A stretch of DNA of 64,000 nucleotides from Bradyrhizobium guangzhouense (GTDB lineage: Bacteria > Pseudomonadota > Alphaproteobacteria > Rhizobiales > Xanthobacteraceae). Below are positions 53,654-62,372 of this stretch, piece after piece. The DNA lies in contig NZ_CP030053.1 of the NCBI RefSeq assembly GCF_004114955.1, positions 4,154,001-4,218,000 of the forward strand. Reading direction: 5' to 3'. How positions within the stretch are numbered: the first letter of the stretch is position 1; each line of letters begins with the position of its first letter. The translations under genes and the position numbers were made by a program. Below the pieces are notes generated by a model. That model saw only the letters and a program-made list of their open reading frames with translations, was not told where the DNA came from and searched no databases.

Positions 53654-54358
53654 CTAGCCCTCCTCGTTCTGACGGTTCGACGCGTTACGCTCGTCGACGA
53701 GACGCAGATGTGCTGGATCGCCGATCGATTTCGCCTGCTCACCGAGCACGCGCAGCATTTCGGCGCAGAGCGCCTCGGGCGAGCGGCCCATGGCATAACC
53801 TTCAAGGACGACGCCGATGGCGACCGCCCAGAACCGCCGCGAGCTTTCGTCGGGCGCGCGCAACGAACGCCAGCCATGGCGCGCCACCTGGCCGGCATAG
53901 GCGCGCGCGCCTTCAGCATGCAGGCGCTCGATGGTGCGCTCGACCAGCGGCGCCAAATCCTGGCGTCGCCGCGTCAGCGTCAGCGCCTCTGCAAAGAATG
54001 CGATCGAATCGCTCGCGGTCACGGCCTCAGCCAATGCCTGCGTGTAGTCCCGCGGCGTCCGCGCCTTCAGCGCCGCCTGCTCGGTCGCACGCGCCAGATA
54101 CAGAAGATCGCGGCAGGCGCATTCGACGAACAACGCCTCCTTGGTGCGGAAGTAATAGGTGATCTGGCTTGGAAACGCGTCCGCGGCGGCCGCGATGTCG
54201 CTGATCGCGGTACCCGACAGCCCCCGCTCCCGAAACAGCGGACTCGCTGCATCCAGCAACAGGGACCGCATCTTGCGGCCGGCCGAGCGTGTCGCTCGGG
54301 CCGCGTGTTTGGGCTCGTCAGCCGTCTCAAGCGGCTCGTGCAATGGCTTTTCCACCAC
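53654..54358 (-). CDS. TetR-family regulator of the desaturase
   Basis: A 234-residue TetR protein. The N-terminal 30 residues are an acidic/basic extension; the helix-turn-helix follows (LFRERGLSGTAISDIAAAAD and ITYYFRTKEALF) and the ligand domain fills the rest. It lies immediately before the desaturase gene. A strong palindrome (54374-54400) overlaps its promoter, so autoregulation and lipid-responsive control of the desaturase are inferred. Confidence 0.88.
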   Translation of the reverse strand: MVEKPLHEPLETADEPKHAARATRSAGRKMRSLLLDAASPLFRERGLSGTAISDIAAAADAFPSQITYYFRTKEALFVECACRDLLYLARATEQAALKARTPRDYTQALAEAVTASDSIAFFAEALTLTRRRQDLAPLVERTIERLHAEGARAYAGQVARHGWRSLRAPDESSRRFWAVAIGVVLEGYAMGRSPEALCAEMLRVLGEQAKSIGDPAHLRLVDERNASNRQNEEG

Positions 54359-54373
54359 AGATCCTCTCTCGCT

Positions 54374-54400
54374 TTATTTGTATGACATACAAACAAATAA
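54374..54400. promoter_or_regulatory. Candidate TetR operator
   Basis: TTTGTATG-A-CATACAAA (54377-54393) is a perfect 17-base palindrome; outer TTATTTG/CAAATAA arms (54374-54380 and 54394-54400) extend it. It lies about 15 to 40 bases before the TetR start codon on the minus strand. Confidence 0.75.
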
Positions 54401-54442
54401 ATCAAGCCGGTTATGGTATTTGAGGACCGGCCATCCCTGGCT

Positions 54443-54543
54443 GTCATGCCCCGCGAAGGCGGGGCATCCAGTACGCCGCGCCCTATCGGCACAACCACAA
54501 CCGCCTCTAGGTGCTGGATCGCCCGGTCACGCCGGGCGATGAC
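54443..54543. repeat. Dispersed palindromic repeat of about 100 bases
   Basis: Starts with gtcatgccccgcgaaggcg and ends with cgccgggcgatgac; both halves carry hairpins (ccccgcgaaggcgggg and cgcccggtcacgccgggcg), and the inner tccag/ctgga ends pair. This is a frequent intergenic element of Bradyrhizobium genomes. It separates the TetR and rpsF promoters. Confidence 0.75.
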
Positions 54544-54769
54544 ACTGAGTGTGTGGCGAGCACATTCGGCCGCCCCGCGCCGGAACCATCTGGGGCCCAA
54601 AAACATGGCCTCAAACCTTGCCAAGCCGGCCAAAATCCGTATAACGCGCGCATCCGCAGACCCCGGCCGGGAGCTGAACGGACGGTCTCAGCAAATCCTC
54701 AGTGATTTTGGTGTGGCAGGGCCAGTCGGCCCGTCGTCCCGTGTTTCCGCCTTCTGAGCTTAATCCCAG

Positions 54770-54833
54770 AGTCCTTTCCGAAGGTCTCTTAAGGGCTTGA
54801 CGCCGGGCAATGCGCCAACATGAGGAAAGGACT
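54770..54833 (+). promoter_or_regulatory. S6:S18-type autoregulatory leader of rpsF
   Basis: AGTCCTTT (54770-54777) pairs perfectly with AAAGGACT (54826-54833), and CCG (54778-54780) follows the 5' arm, as in the S6:S18 leader motif that imitates the 16S rRNA site of the S6-S18 complex. The 3' arm holds the Shine-Dalgarno of rpsF, so binding would block translation. Alternatively the pairing extends by two more bases (CC/GG). Confidence 0.65.
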
Positions 54834-54836
54834 GAT

Positions 54837-55334
54837 ATGGCTCTCTATGAGCATGTTTTTCTCGCGCGCCAGGACGCGAGCACGCAGCAGGTCGAAGAGC
54901 TGACTGCGCAGATGACCGGCATCGTCGAAGGTCTCGGCGGCAAGGTCACCAAGACCGAGAATTGGGGCGTTCGCTCCCTCACCTACCGCATGAACAAGAA
55001 CCGCAAGGCGCACTTCGTGCTGCTCAACATCGACGCGCCGTCCGCGGCGATCGCCGAGATCGAGCGCCAGGAGCGCATCAGCGAGGACGTGATCCGCTAT
55101 CTCAGCGTTCGCGTCGAAGAGCTCGAGGAAGGCCCGTCCGCGATGATGCGCAAGGCGGATCGTGATCGCGAGCGTGACGATCGTGGCGGCGGCTTCCGCG
55201 GCGAGCGTGAAGGCGGTTTCCGTGGCGACCGCGAGGGCGGTTTCCGTGGCGGCGATCGTGATGGTGGCGGCTTCCGCGGCGATCGCGGCCCGCGCCGCCC
55301 GCGCGACGAAGCTGAAACGACGGATGGGGAGTAA
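54837..55334 (+). CDS. rpsF: Small-subunit ribosomal protein S6 with Gly/Arg-rich tail
   Basis: A 165-residue protein that pairs with S18 in the 30S platform. Residues 1-95 are the normal S6 fold ([34 protein letters not shown]). The remaining 50 or more residues are a repeated Gly-Phe-Arg-Gly-Asp tail ([13 protein letters not shown]). The start at 54837 is just after the leader hairpin; the frame further upstream is not homologous. rpsR follows after five bases. Confidence 0.95.
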   Translation: MALYEHVFLARQDASTQQVEELTAQMTGIVEGLGGKVTKTENWGVRSLTYRMNKNRKAHFVLLNIDAPSAAIAEIERQERISEDVIRYLSVRVEELEEGPSAMMRKADRDRERDDRGGGFRGEREGGFRGDREGGFRGGDRDGGGFRGDRGPRRPRDEAETTDGE

Positions 55335-55339
55335 GAACA

Positions 55340-55579
55340 ATGGCTGAAGCTGGTGCACGTCGCCCGTTCTTCCGTCGCCGCAAGAGCTGCCCTTTCACGG
55401 GAGCCAATGCGCCGAAGATCGACTACAAGGACTCCAAGCTGCTGATGCGTTACGTCTCCGAGCGCGGCAAGATCGTGCCGAGCCGCATCACCGCGGTGTC
55501 CGCGAAGAAGCAGCGTGAGCTCGCCCGCGCCATCAAGCGCGCGCGCTTCCTGGGCCTGCTGCCCTACGTCATTCGCTAA
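55340..55579 (+). CDS. rpsR: Small-subunit ribosomal protein S18
   Basis: A 79-residue basic protein of the 30S platform, matching the family length. It shows [22 protein letters not shown] and [22 protein letters not shown]. Co-transcribed with rpsF. Confidence 0.97.
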   Translation: MAEAGARRPFFRRRKSCPFTGANAPKIDYKDSKLLMRYVSERGKIVPSRITAVSAKKQRELARAIKRARFLGLLPYVIR

Positions 55580-55708
55580 GACGAATCCGACCGGCGGCGA
55601 TCACGCCGCCGGTCGTAACGTTTCTGAACTCATAAGGCTTCCGGATCGTCCCGGTCGCCGATGGTTGGGGCAGACGCCTCTAACCGCTCGAAGGGAGCGG
55701 GACAGCTG

Positions 55709-56686
55709 ATGATGGTATTTGGACTGATAGCCCTGATCGCCGGCGCTGCGTCGGCCCTGATGTTCGCCTCGATCGTGTCGGGCGCGCTGATCTCGCTCGT
55801 CCTGTTCTATCTCGCACCACTGCCGCTGATGGTCGCCGCGATCGGCTGGGGGCCGCTCTACGCTAGCCTCGGCGGAATCGCTGCCGCCGTGGGCCTGGGC
55901 GCGATCTTTGGCCTGCCCTATTGCCTCGCCTTTGCCGTCACCGTCGCATTGCCGGCCTGGTGGCTCGGCCATCTCGTCTTGCTCGGTCGGCAGGTGGCGA
56001 GCATCACGCCTGACGCAGCCGTTGCTGCACCAGCCGAGCCCGAAATCGAATGGTATCCGGTCGGCCGCATCCTGTTGTGGATCGCGGGCTTCGCCACGCT
56101 GACCACGCTCGCCGCCCTGCTCACGCTCGGCACCGACGCTGACACGATCACCGGAACGCTGCGCCGCGGCTTGACGCGCATCCTCCACGCCACCGATCCG
56201 CAGGCCACGGGCGAGGCCGACCAGTTCATCGATGCGTTGGTCCGCATCGCGCCGGCTGCTGCCGCCGTCGTCTCGATGATGACGCTCACGCTCAACCTTT
56301 GGCTCAGCGCCAAGGTGACGGCGACATCGGGCCGGTTACGCCGCCCCTGGCCGGATATGAAAACGGCCGAACTGCCGCCGATGACGCTCGCGGTGCTCTG
56401 CATCGCGCTTGCCTTCTGCTTCACCGGCGGCCTGGTCGCAATCGTCGCGCAGATCACCACCGCGGCGTTGATGATGGCTTACGCGCTGACCGGCTTCGCC
56501 GTGCTGCACACGCTGACGCTCGCGCTCAAGAGCCGCACCTTCTGGCTCGGATCAACCTATGCCGTCGTCGTCGTGTTCGGCTGGCCAGTGATCGCGATGG
56601 TGATCCTGGGGCTTGCGGATGCCGTGTTCGGCTTCCGCGAGCGCTTCCTGCGCAGCCGGCAGCCGCCGCCATTGCCGACCTCTTGA
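55709..56686 (+). CDS. DUF2232 family multi-pass membrane protein
   Basis: A 325-residue inner-membrane protein with about eight to nine helices, placed between rpsR and rplI. This position is typical of DUF2232 proteins in rhizobia; their role is unknown (Rib-ECF-like S-component in some relatives). The start at 55709 (MMVFGLIALIAG) is favoured by AGGGAG upstream; ATG 55661 adds 16 hydrophilic residues. Confidence 0.8.
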   Translation: MMVFGLIALIAGAASALMFASIVSGALISLVLFYLAPLPLMVAAIGWGPLYASLGGIAAAVGLGAIFGLPYCLAFAVTVALPAWWLGHLVLLGRQVASITPDAAVAAPAEPEIEWYPVGRILLWIAGFATLTTLAALLTLGTDADTITGTLRRGLTRILHATDPQATGEADQFIDALVRIAPAAAAVVSMMTLTLNLWLSAKVTATSGRLRRPWPDMKTAELPPMTLAVLCIALAFCFTGGLVAIVAQITTAALMMAYALTGFAVLHTLTLALKSRTFWLGSTYAVVVVFGWPVIAMVILGLADAVFGFRERFLRSRQPPPLPTS

Positions 56687-56734
56687 GTTCAACCCGAAAC
56701 TGAAAAACCCAGAGCACTTCAAAGGAGAACGAAT

Positions 56735-57334
56735 ATGGAAGTCATTTTGCTGGAACGCGTGAGCAAGCTCGGCCAGATGGGCGAAGTCGTGAAGGTTCGC
56801 GACGGCTATGCCCGCAATTTCCTGCTCAAGCGCGGCAAGGCGCTGCGCGCCACCGCGGATAACCGCGCCAGGTATGACGGCATGAAGGCCGACCTCGAGG
56901 CTCGCAACCTCGCCTCGAAGGGCGAAGCGTCCAAGGTCGCCGAGAAGATCCAGGGCAAGAACATCATCGTGATCCGTCAGGCCTCCGAAGCCGGCCAGCT
57001 GTTCGGCTCGGTCACCGTGCGTGACGTGGTCGCCGCCTTCGAAGCCGATGGCGTCAGCCTCGCCCGTCCGCAGGTGCAGCTCGATGCTCCGATCAAGACC
57101 ATCGGCAAGCACAGCATCACTGTTGCCGTTCATCCCGAGGTCGAGGTCGAGGTCACCGTCACCGTTGCGCGCAGCCAGGATGAGGCCGAGCGCATCAACC
57201 GCGGCGAAGACATCTCCACCCGCAACGAAGACCGCGACGCCGCCGCCGAGGCGATCGCCGCTGCCGGCGAGTTCTTCGATCCGGAAGCCCAGCACGACGA
57301 GGTCGAGCCGGCCCCGGCTGCGGAAGAGAAGTAA
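56735..57334 (+). CDS. rplI: Large-subunit ribosomal protein L9
   Basis: A 199-residue L9. The N-terminal RNA-binding lobe opens with [21 protein letters not shown] and includes [15 protein letters not shown]; a long helix links to the C-terminal lobe ([17 protein letters not shown]). The acidic tail beyond residue 150 is longer than in E. coli (149 residues), as in other rhizobia. A terminator follows. Confidence 0.96.
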   Translation: MEVILLERVSKLGQMGEVVKVRDGYARNFLLKRGKALRATADNRARYDGMKADLEARNLASKGEASKVAEKIQGKNIIVIRQASEAGQLFGSVTVRDVVAAFEADGVSLARPQVQLDAPIKTIGKHSITVAVHPEVEVEVTVTVARSQDEAERINRGEDISTRNEDRDAAAEAIAAAGEFFDPEAQHDEVEPAPAAEEK

Positions 57335-57358
57335 GCTCGCTTTTACGCAAGGCTGCGA

Positions 57359-57393
57359 AGCCCGGCTGCCTCAGGCGGCCGGGCTTTTCGTTT
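57359..57393 (+). terminator. Rho-independent terminator after rplI
   Basis: AGCCCGGC (57359-57366) pairs with GCCGGGCT (57378-57385), followed by TTTCGTTT. Directly after the rpsF-rplI unit. Confidence 0.8.
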
Positions 57394-57495
57394 CTGCACC
57401 GACATCCTCGCTCGGCATCGCGATCGAGGCGAGCGGTCAAGACGACGAAGGCCGCGCCGGGCGCGGCCTTGCGAGATCGACGGGGAGCGTGCTGC

Positions 57496-58545
57496 CTAGC
57501 GCGAGATCGGCGGCGCCGGCGGACCGGAGGACTCGGCCGGTGCGGGCGATGGGGCCGCGGCGGGCGCGGACGGCGCGGGCTCTGCCGCCTTGGCCGGCGG
57601 CTCGGCGCTTGGCGCGGGCTCGGCCGGTTTGGCAACGGCCGCTTCCGCGGGCTTGGGCGCAGCCGGTTCAGCCGGCTTGGCGGCGGCCGGCGGAGCCGGT
57701 GTCACTTGCGGCACCGGATCAGGGCGCAGAGCGGGCGTCTCGCTGGCGCTCGGCTCGACCTTGACACTGTTGTCAGGCTTGGCCTCTGCCGGCTTCTCCG
57801 TCGGCTTGCCGCTTTCGGGCTTGGACTCGGAGTCGACCTTCGCGCTCTCGCTCTTCGGTTCGGACTTCGGTTCAATCTTGGGTTCGATCTTCGGCTCAAC
57901 CTTGGGCTCGGATTTCGACTCGGTCTTTGGCGCGGCCGTCTCTTCCGTCTCCGGCTTGGCGCGCTTGCTCATGCGCTTGCCCTTGCCCTTGCGGCCCTCG
58001 GGCGGTTGTTCGGTGGTCGCCTCGGGCTTCGCACCTTCCTTGGCACCCTCTTCGCTCGGTCGCGCGGCGCGCTTCTGGCGGCCCTCAGGCGCCGGGGTCG
58101 TCGGAGCGCCCTCGCCGTCCGGCCTGGTGGCTTCCTGCCGCTGGCGGCGGCCCTGATGCTCGGGCGGCTGTCCGGGATTCGTATTGGCGTCCCTCTCCCG
58201 GGCGCCGTCCTTTTTCTCCTTGCCGTCCTTCCCGTCCTTGGCCTGATAGCGCGTGTCGGCAGCACCATTGGAGACGAGGTAAGAGGCCAGCACGCCGGCC
58301 ATGTCGGGGCTGGTGGTGTAGTGCTGACGCAGGAAGCCCGGGAGCGAGCCCGGCGCCACCGTCTTCAACAGCCCCCGCGGGCTCTTGTGGCAGGCATTGC
58401 AAGTCTGCGCGAAAATCTGCGATGGGGCCTTGCCGGCCTCGAGGTTCGTCGCCTGCGCCAGAACGGCATCGGAGGCGCCGAAGCCGATCAGAAACAGCAC
58501 CGTGGCGAGGCTGAGCGCTCGGCTCGACATTCCCATCATCTCCAT
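57496..58545 (-). CDS. c-type-cytochrome-like protein with long low-complexity tail
   Basis: A 349-residue exported protein. A signal peptide precedes a short domain with a single CNACH heme-binding motif (around residues 55-60) and a C-terminal Met that could ligand it. From about residue 110 the chain is dominated by Lys/Glu, then repeats of SEPK/KIEPK, then Pro/Ala (PAPSAEPPAK and similar). It ends PPAPPISR. The start at 58545 is one of several nearby ATG/GTG choices. Whether it is a true electron carrier or a heme-anchored scaffold is unclear. Confidence 0.65.
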   Translation of the reverse strand: MEMMGMSSRALSLATVLFLIGFGASDAVLAQATNLEAGKAPSQIFAQTCNACHKSPRGLLKTVAPGSLPGFLRQHYTTSPDMAGVLASYLVSNGAADTRYQAKDGKDGKEKKDGARERDANTNPGQPPEHQGRRQRQEATRPDGEGAPTTPAPEGRQKRAARPSEEGAKEGAKPEATTEQPPEGRKGKGKRMSKRAKPETEETAAPKTESKSEPKVEPKIEPKIEPKSEPKSESAKVDSESKPESGKPTEKPAEAKPDNSVKVEPSASETPALRPDPVPQVTPAPPAAAKPAEPAAPKPAEAAVAKPAEPAPSAEPPAKAAEPAPSAPAAAPSPAPAESSGPPAPPISR

Positions 58546-58727
58546 TGAAATCCGACAGATACGGCCGGCGTAAGGCGCGGCGGCGGTCACCTTTTAGCCG
58601 ATTGCGCTGCGAATGGAAGCAGGCTCCAGGCGCAAGGATGTGATTAAGCGCCTCGGGAATATCTGCCGTGAACACAACGCAATAGCGGCACGCAAACGCC
58701 CTCCCCAGATTTAGATGCAAACGCATA

Positions 58728-58752
58728 GGAACCGAGCGGGACCCTGAGCGTC
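58728..58752 (+). promoter_or_regulatory. EcfG-type promoter of cfa
   Basis: GGAAC (58728-58732), 16 bases, then CGTC (58749-58752): one mismatch to GGAAC-N16/17-CGTT. It ends 57 bases before the cfa start. Cyclopropane synthesis is stress-induced in many bacteria, which fits. Confidence 0.5.
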
Positions 58753-58809
58753 AGAACTAAAGGCCGGGATAGTCGCATCTCTTCGGGTTCGCTCGAGAGG
58801 AAGGTGTGG

Positions 58810-60060
58810 ATGGACCGATTGTTGCTTAGATTCCTGTCTCAATTCATTCGCCGGGGGTCGCTGACCGTGACCACGGCAACGGGATCGAAATTCACTGCCG
58901 GCGACGGCTCGGGCGAGCCGATTGCGGTACGCTTCGTGACATCAGACGCAGAGCGAAAGATCCTCATCAATCCCGAGCTCGGGCTTGGCGAGGCCTATAT
59001 GAACGGCGAGTTCGTCGTCGAGCGTGGCAACATAGCTGACGCCCTCGCGATTCTGCTCGATCAGGCCGACCTGTTGCCGCGCTGGGCAAAACCCTGGTGG
59101 CACCTGCGCTATCTCGTCCGGCATCTGAGACAGTTCAATCCGCGGACGCGCTCGCGCAGCAATGTCGCGCATCACTATGATCTCGACGCGCGGCTCTATT
59201 CGCTCTTCCTCGACGCCGACAAGCAATATAGCTGCGCCTATTTCGAGACGCCGGACGCCACGCTCGACGACGCGCAGCTCGCCAAGAAGCGGCATGTCAG
59301 TGCAAAGCTGCTGGTCAAGCCCGGCCAGCGCGTGCTCGACATCGGATCGGGCTGGGGTGGGCTCGGTCTCTATCTCGCCGAGATCGCAGGCGCCGACGTG
59401 ACCGGCGTGACGCTGTCGACCGAGCAGTTGCAGGTGGCGAATACGCGCGCCGCCGAGAAGGGTCTGACGCATCAGGCGCGCTTCCTGCTCCAGGACTATC
59501 GCGACATCGACGGGCCGTTCGACCGTATCGCGTCGGTTGGCATGTTCGAGCATGTCGGAGCCAGGTTTTATGACACTTACTTCCAGCGCTGCGCCGAGCT
59601 GCTGAGCGACGACGGCGTCATGTTGCTGCACTCGATCGGCCGCTCGCAGGGACCGGATTCGACCAATCCCTGGATCGCCAAATACATCTTCCCCGGCGGC
59701 TACATCCCGTCTCTCTCGGAGGTGTTGCCCGCGATCGAGAACGCCGGGCTATTGGTCTGCGACATCGAGATTCTGCGGATGCACTACGCCGAGACGCTGA
59801 AGGCCTGGCGGGAGCGCTTCATGGCGCGGCGCGAGGAAGCCGTGCAGCTTTATGACGAGCGCTTCGCCTTGATGTGGGAATTCTATCTCGCCGCATGCGA
59901 GATGACGTTCCGCAAGCAGGCCATGATGAACTTCCAGATCCAGCTGACCAAGCGCCAGGGTGTCGTGCCGATGACCCGCGATTATATCGCGCATGAGGAA
60001 GCCCGGCTGCGCGCCGTTGAGGGCGGCGCCCGGCCGAAGCTGCAGCTTGCCGGTGAATGA
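58810..60060 (+). CDS. cfa: Cyclopropane-fatty-acyl-phospholipid synthase
   Basis: A 416-residue SAM-dependent enzyme that converts membrane cis double bonds to cyclopropane rings. The AdoMet loop is VLDIGSGWGGLGLYLAE (around residues 178-194), followed by TGVTLSTEQL; the active-site bicarbonate segment YSCAYFE and the C-terminal YLAACEMTFRK are present. ATG 58810 is used, behind GAGGAAGG; GTG 58804 adds two residues. An EcfG-type site precedes it. Confidence 0.94.
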   Translation: MDRLLLRFLSQFIRRGSLTVTTATGSKFTAGDGSGEPIAVRFVTSDAERKILINPELGLGEAYMNGEFVVERGNIADALAILLDQADLLPRWAKPWWHLRYLVRHLRQFNPRTRSRSNVAHHYDLDARLYSLFLDADKQYSCAYFETPDATLDDAQLAKKRHVSAKLLVKPGQRVLDIGSGWGGLGLYLAEIAGADVTGVTLSTEQLQVANTRAAEKGLTHQARFLLQDYRDIDGPFDRIASVGMFEHVGARFYDTYFQRCAELLSDDGVMLLHSIGRSQGPDSTNPWIAKYIFPGGYIPSLSEVLPAIENAGLLVCDIEILRMHYAETLKAWRERFMARREEAVQLYDERFALMWEFYLAACEMTFRKQAMMNFQIQLTKRQGVVPMTRDYIAHEEARLRAVEGGARPKLQLAGE

Positions 60061-60063
60061 GTT

Positions 60064-60270
60064 CTAGTGACGAAGCGTGGAAATCGGCGATACCCGGAAA
60101 GATGCCGTTAACGCCAGTTGCGCCCTGAACGCCACGATGACCTCGGGTGCGACTGGCCGACGCCGGATTTCTGGCCGTTCGACATCCTGCATGGCCGCGA
60201 TCAGCCCGGACAGCCACAACCGGCTACCTGCCTCGCTTCGCCAGATCTGCTGCTGCCGTTCTGGCCGCAT
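60064..60270 (-). CDS. Possible small ORF convergent with cfa
   Basis: A 68-residue frame from ATG 60270 with a GAGG ten bases upstream. The sequence (RPERQQQIWRSEAGSRLWL...) has mixed codon bias and no motif. It is doubtful. Confidence 0.3.
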   Translation of the reverse strand: MRPERQQQIWRSEAGSRLWLSGLIAAMQDVERPEIRRRPVAPEVIVAFRAQLALTASFRVSPISTLRH

Positions 60271-60359
60271 CGCGTGCCTCGTCTCCCGTGAGGTGGGTGG
60301 GGATAATCCCCGGGTCACCCGCCTGTTCCTTGTCCTACCCCCGAAAGAATCCGGGGAGA

Positions 60360-60375
60360 TGTGATCTGGTTCACA
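60360..60375. promoter_or_regulatory. CRP-type binding site
   Basis: TGTGATCTGGTTCACA: perfect TGTGA-N6-TCACA palindrome, 34 bases before the start of a 39-residue membrane ORF. It matches the E. coli CRP half-sites exactly. Which CRP/FNR protein binds it here is not known. Confidence 0.55.
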
Positions 60376-60409
60376 TTCCTCTCGACAGCGCTGCCTTAGA
60401 CCATCACCC

Positions 60410-60529
60410 ATGAGAAAGCAGACCCAAACCTCATTCGACGTCCAGGACGATCTCCGCACCGACTACGCCCTGATCGCCACCGGCGTCGGCGCGGCCCTGC
60501 TTGCGCTGATTTATCTCCTGCTGGTCTGA
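60410..60529 (+). CDS. 39-residue putative membrane miniprotein
   Basis: The ORF runs from ATG 60410 to TGA 60527. It has a polar N-half (RKQTQTSFDVQDDLRTDYA) and a C-terminal hydrophobic helix (LIATGVGAALLALIYLLLV) that ends the protein. The strong CRP-type site in front supports it being expressed. It is not related to anything I recognise. Confidence 0.5.
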   Translation: MRKQTQTSFDVQDDLRTDYALIATGVGAALLALIYLLLV

Positions 60530-60819
60530 TCCCGCATCGAAAAACGCCAGCGCATCGTTTGGCGCCCCTTGCAAATAGGTCTGCGGCTCAATTCATTAGG
60601 TTCACCTCATCCGGATTTTTCCGTGGCGCGATCGCGGCCACTTCGGGTCTGGCCTCGGGTTCCGTGAAAATCCGTCAAGCGCGGCGAATGCCGAGGCCGC
60701 CAATCATCCACCGCTTTTAAGATCGGTTGATAGAGACGAAGTTTTAGCTTCCGCTTTGGCTTGCGGCGGCGCTTTATCCCGGCCCCGCATCCGCCGCAGA
60801 AAATTGCTATCGCTCGACC
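60530..60819. other. Intergenic region before dnaB
   Basis: About 290 bases with no supported ORF. The sequence before dnaB contains an AT-rich stretch (gcaaataggtctgcggctc) and a possible promoter; nothing firmer is seen. Confidence 0.4.
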
Positions 60820-62331
60820 ATGGCCCTGACTGATTCGAACGTCCTCAAACTCGCGCCCGAGCCCGGCACTCCCGCTTATCGGAGCGCGCCGCACAATATC
60901 GAGGCGGAACAGAGCCTTCTGGGCGCGATCCTGGTCAACAACGACGCCTTCTACCGGGTCTCCGACTTCCTGGAATCGAAGCATTTCTTCGAGCCGCTGC
61001 ACCAGACCATTTTCGAGACCGCCGGCAGCCTGATCCGGATGGGCAAGATCGCCACGCCCGTCACGTTGAAGACGTTCCTGCCCGCCGACACCGACGTCGG
61101 CGGCATGACCATCGGCCAATACCTGGCGCGGCTCGCGGCCGAAGCGACCACCATCATCAACGCCCAGGACTATGGGCGCACCGTCTACGACCTGTCCCTG
61201 CGGCGTGACCTGATCGGCATCGGCGAGGACATGGTCAATGTCGCTTATGACGCCCCGGTCGACTTCCAGCCGCGGGCGCAGATCGAGGACGCCGAGCGAA
61301 AGCTCTACGAGCTTGCCGAGTCCGGCCGGTACGACGGCGGCTTCCAGAAATTCTCGCAGGCGTTGGCGGTCGCGGTCGACCTCGCGGCCAAGGCGTTCCA
61401 GCGCGACGGAAAGCTGTCCGGAATTTCAACGGGCATGCGCGACCTCGACACCAAGATGGGCGGCCTGCAGCACTCCGACCTCATCATCGTCGCGGGCCGT
61501 CCCGGTATGGGCAAGACCTCGCTGGCGACCAACATCGCCTACAATGTCGCGCGAGCCTACGTTCCGGAGCTCCAGGCCGACGGCACCACCAAGGCCGCCA
61601 ACGGCGGCGTGATCGGTTTCTTCTCCTGCGAAATGTCGGCCGACCAGCTCGCCACGCGTATCGTGGCCGAGCGCACCGGCGTTCCCTCCTCCCACATCCG
61701 CCGCGGCGGCATCTCGGAAGCCGATTTCGACAAGATCCGGGAGGTCTCGATCGAGCTGCAATCGCTGCCGTTCTATGTCGACGCGACTGGTGGCCTGTCG
61801 ATCGCGCAACTGATGGCGCGCGCGCGCCGTCTGAAGCGACAGAAGGGTCTCGACCTTCTCGTGATCGACTACATCCAGCTGCTCTCCGGCTCGAGCAAGC
61901 GCGCCAGCGATAGCCGCGTGCAGGAAATCACGGAGATCACGACCAGCCTGAAGGCCCTCGCCAAGGAACTCAATGTTCCCGTTATCGCGCTGTCCCAGCT
62001 CTCACGCCAGGTCGAATCTCGCGACGACAAACGGCCGCAGCTCTCCGACTTGCGTGAATCCGGATCGATCGAGCAGGACGCCGACGTCGTCCTGTTCGTG
62101 TACCGCGAGGAATATTACCTCGCGATGAAGGAGCCCCGCCCGGGCACACCTGAACACGAGAAGTGGCAGCTTGACATGAGCCTTGCCCACGGAAAGGCCG
62201 AGGTCATCATCGGCAAGCAGCGCCACGGCCCGACCGGCACCGTCGATTTGGCGTTCGAAGCTTCGGTCACAAGGTTCGGCGACCTCGCGCCAGACAGTCA
62301 GGTGCCGGCTCGCGGCGGCGACGACTACTGA
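60820..62331 (+). CDS. dnaB: Replicative DNA helicase
   Basis: A 503-residue hexameric helicase. The N-terminal domain contains PHNIEAEQSLLGAILVNN; the RecA-like domain has Walker A GRPGMGKTSLA (around residue 227), Walker B LLVIDYIQLLSG and the LSQLSRQVESR motif. No intein is present. It is followed by alr, as in many alphaproteobacteria. Confidence 0.97.
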   Translation: MALTDSNVLKLAPEPGTPAYRSAPHNIEAEQSLLGAILVNNDAFYRVSDFLESKHFFEPLHQTIFETAGSLIRMGKIATPVTLKTFLPADTDVGGMTIGQYLARLAAEATTIINAQDYGRTVYDLSLRRDLIGIGEDMVNVAYDAPVDFQPRAQIEDAERKLYELAESGRYDGGFQKFSQALAVAVDLAAKAFQRDGKLSGISTGMRDLDTKMGGLQHSDLIIVAGRPGMGKTSLATNIAYNVARAYVPELQADGTTKAANGGVIGFFSCEMSADQLATRIVAERTGVPSSHIRRGGISEADFDKIREVSIELQSLPFYVDATGGLSIAQLMARARRLKRQKGLDLLVIDYIQLLSGSSKRASDSRVQEITEITTSLKALAKELNVPVIALSQLSRQVESRDDKRPQLSDLRESGSIEQDADVVLFVYREEYYLAMKEPRPGTPEHEKWQLDMSLAHGKAEVIIGKQRHGPTGTVDLAFEASVTRFGDLAPDSQVPARGGDDY

Positions 62332-62372
62332 GTTCCTTGAACCGGCCCTGCCTCTTCGCGTAAAACGGCGCC

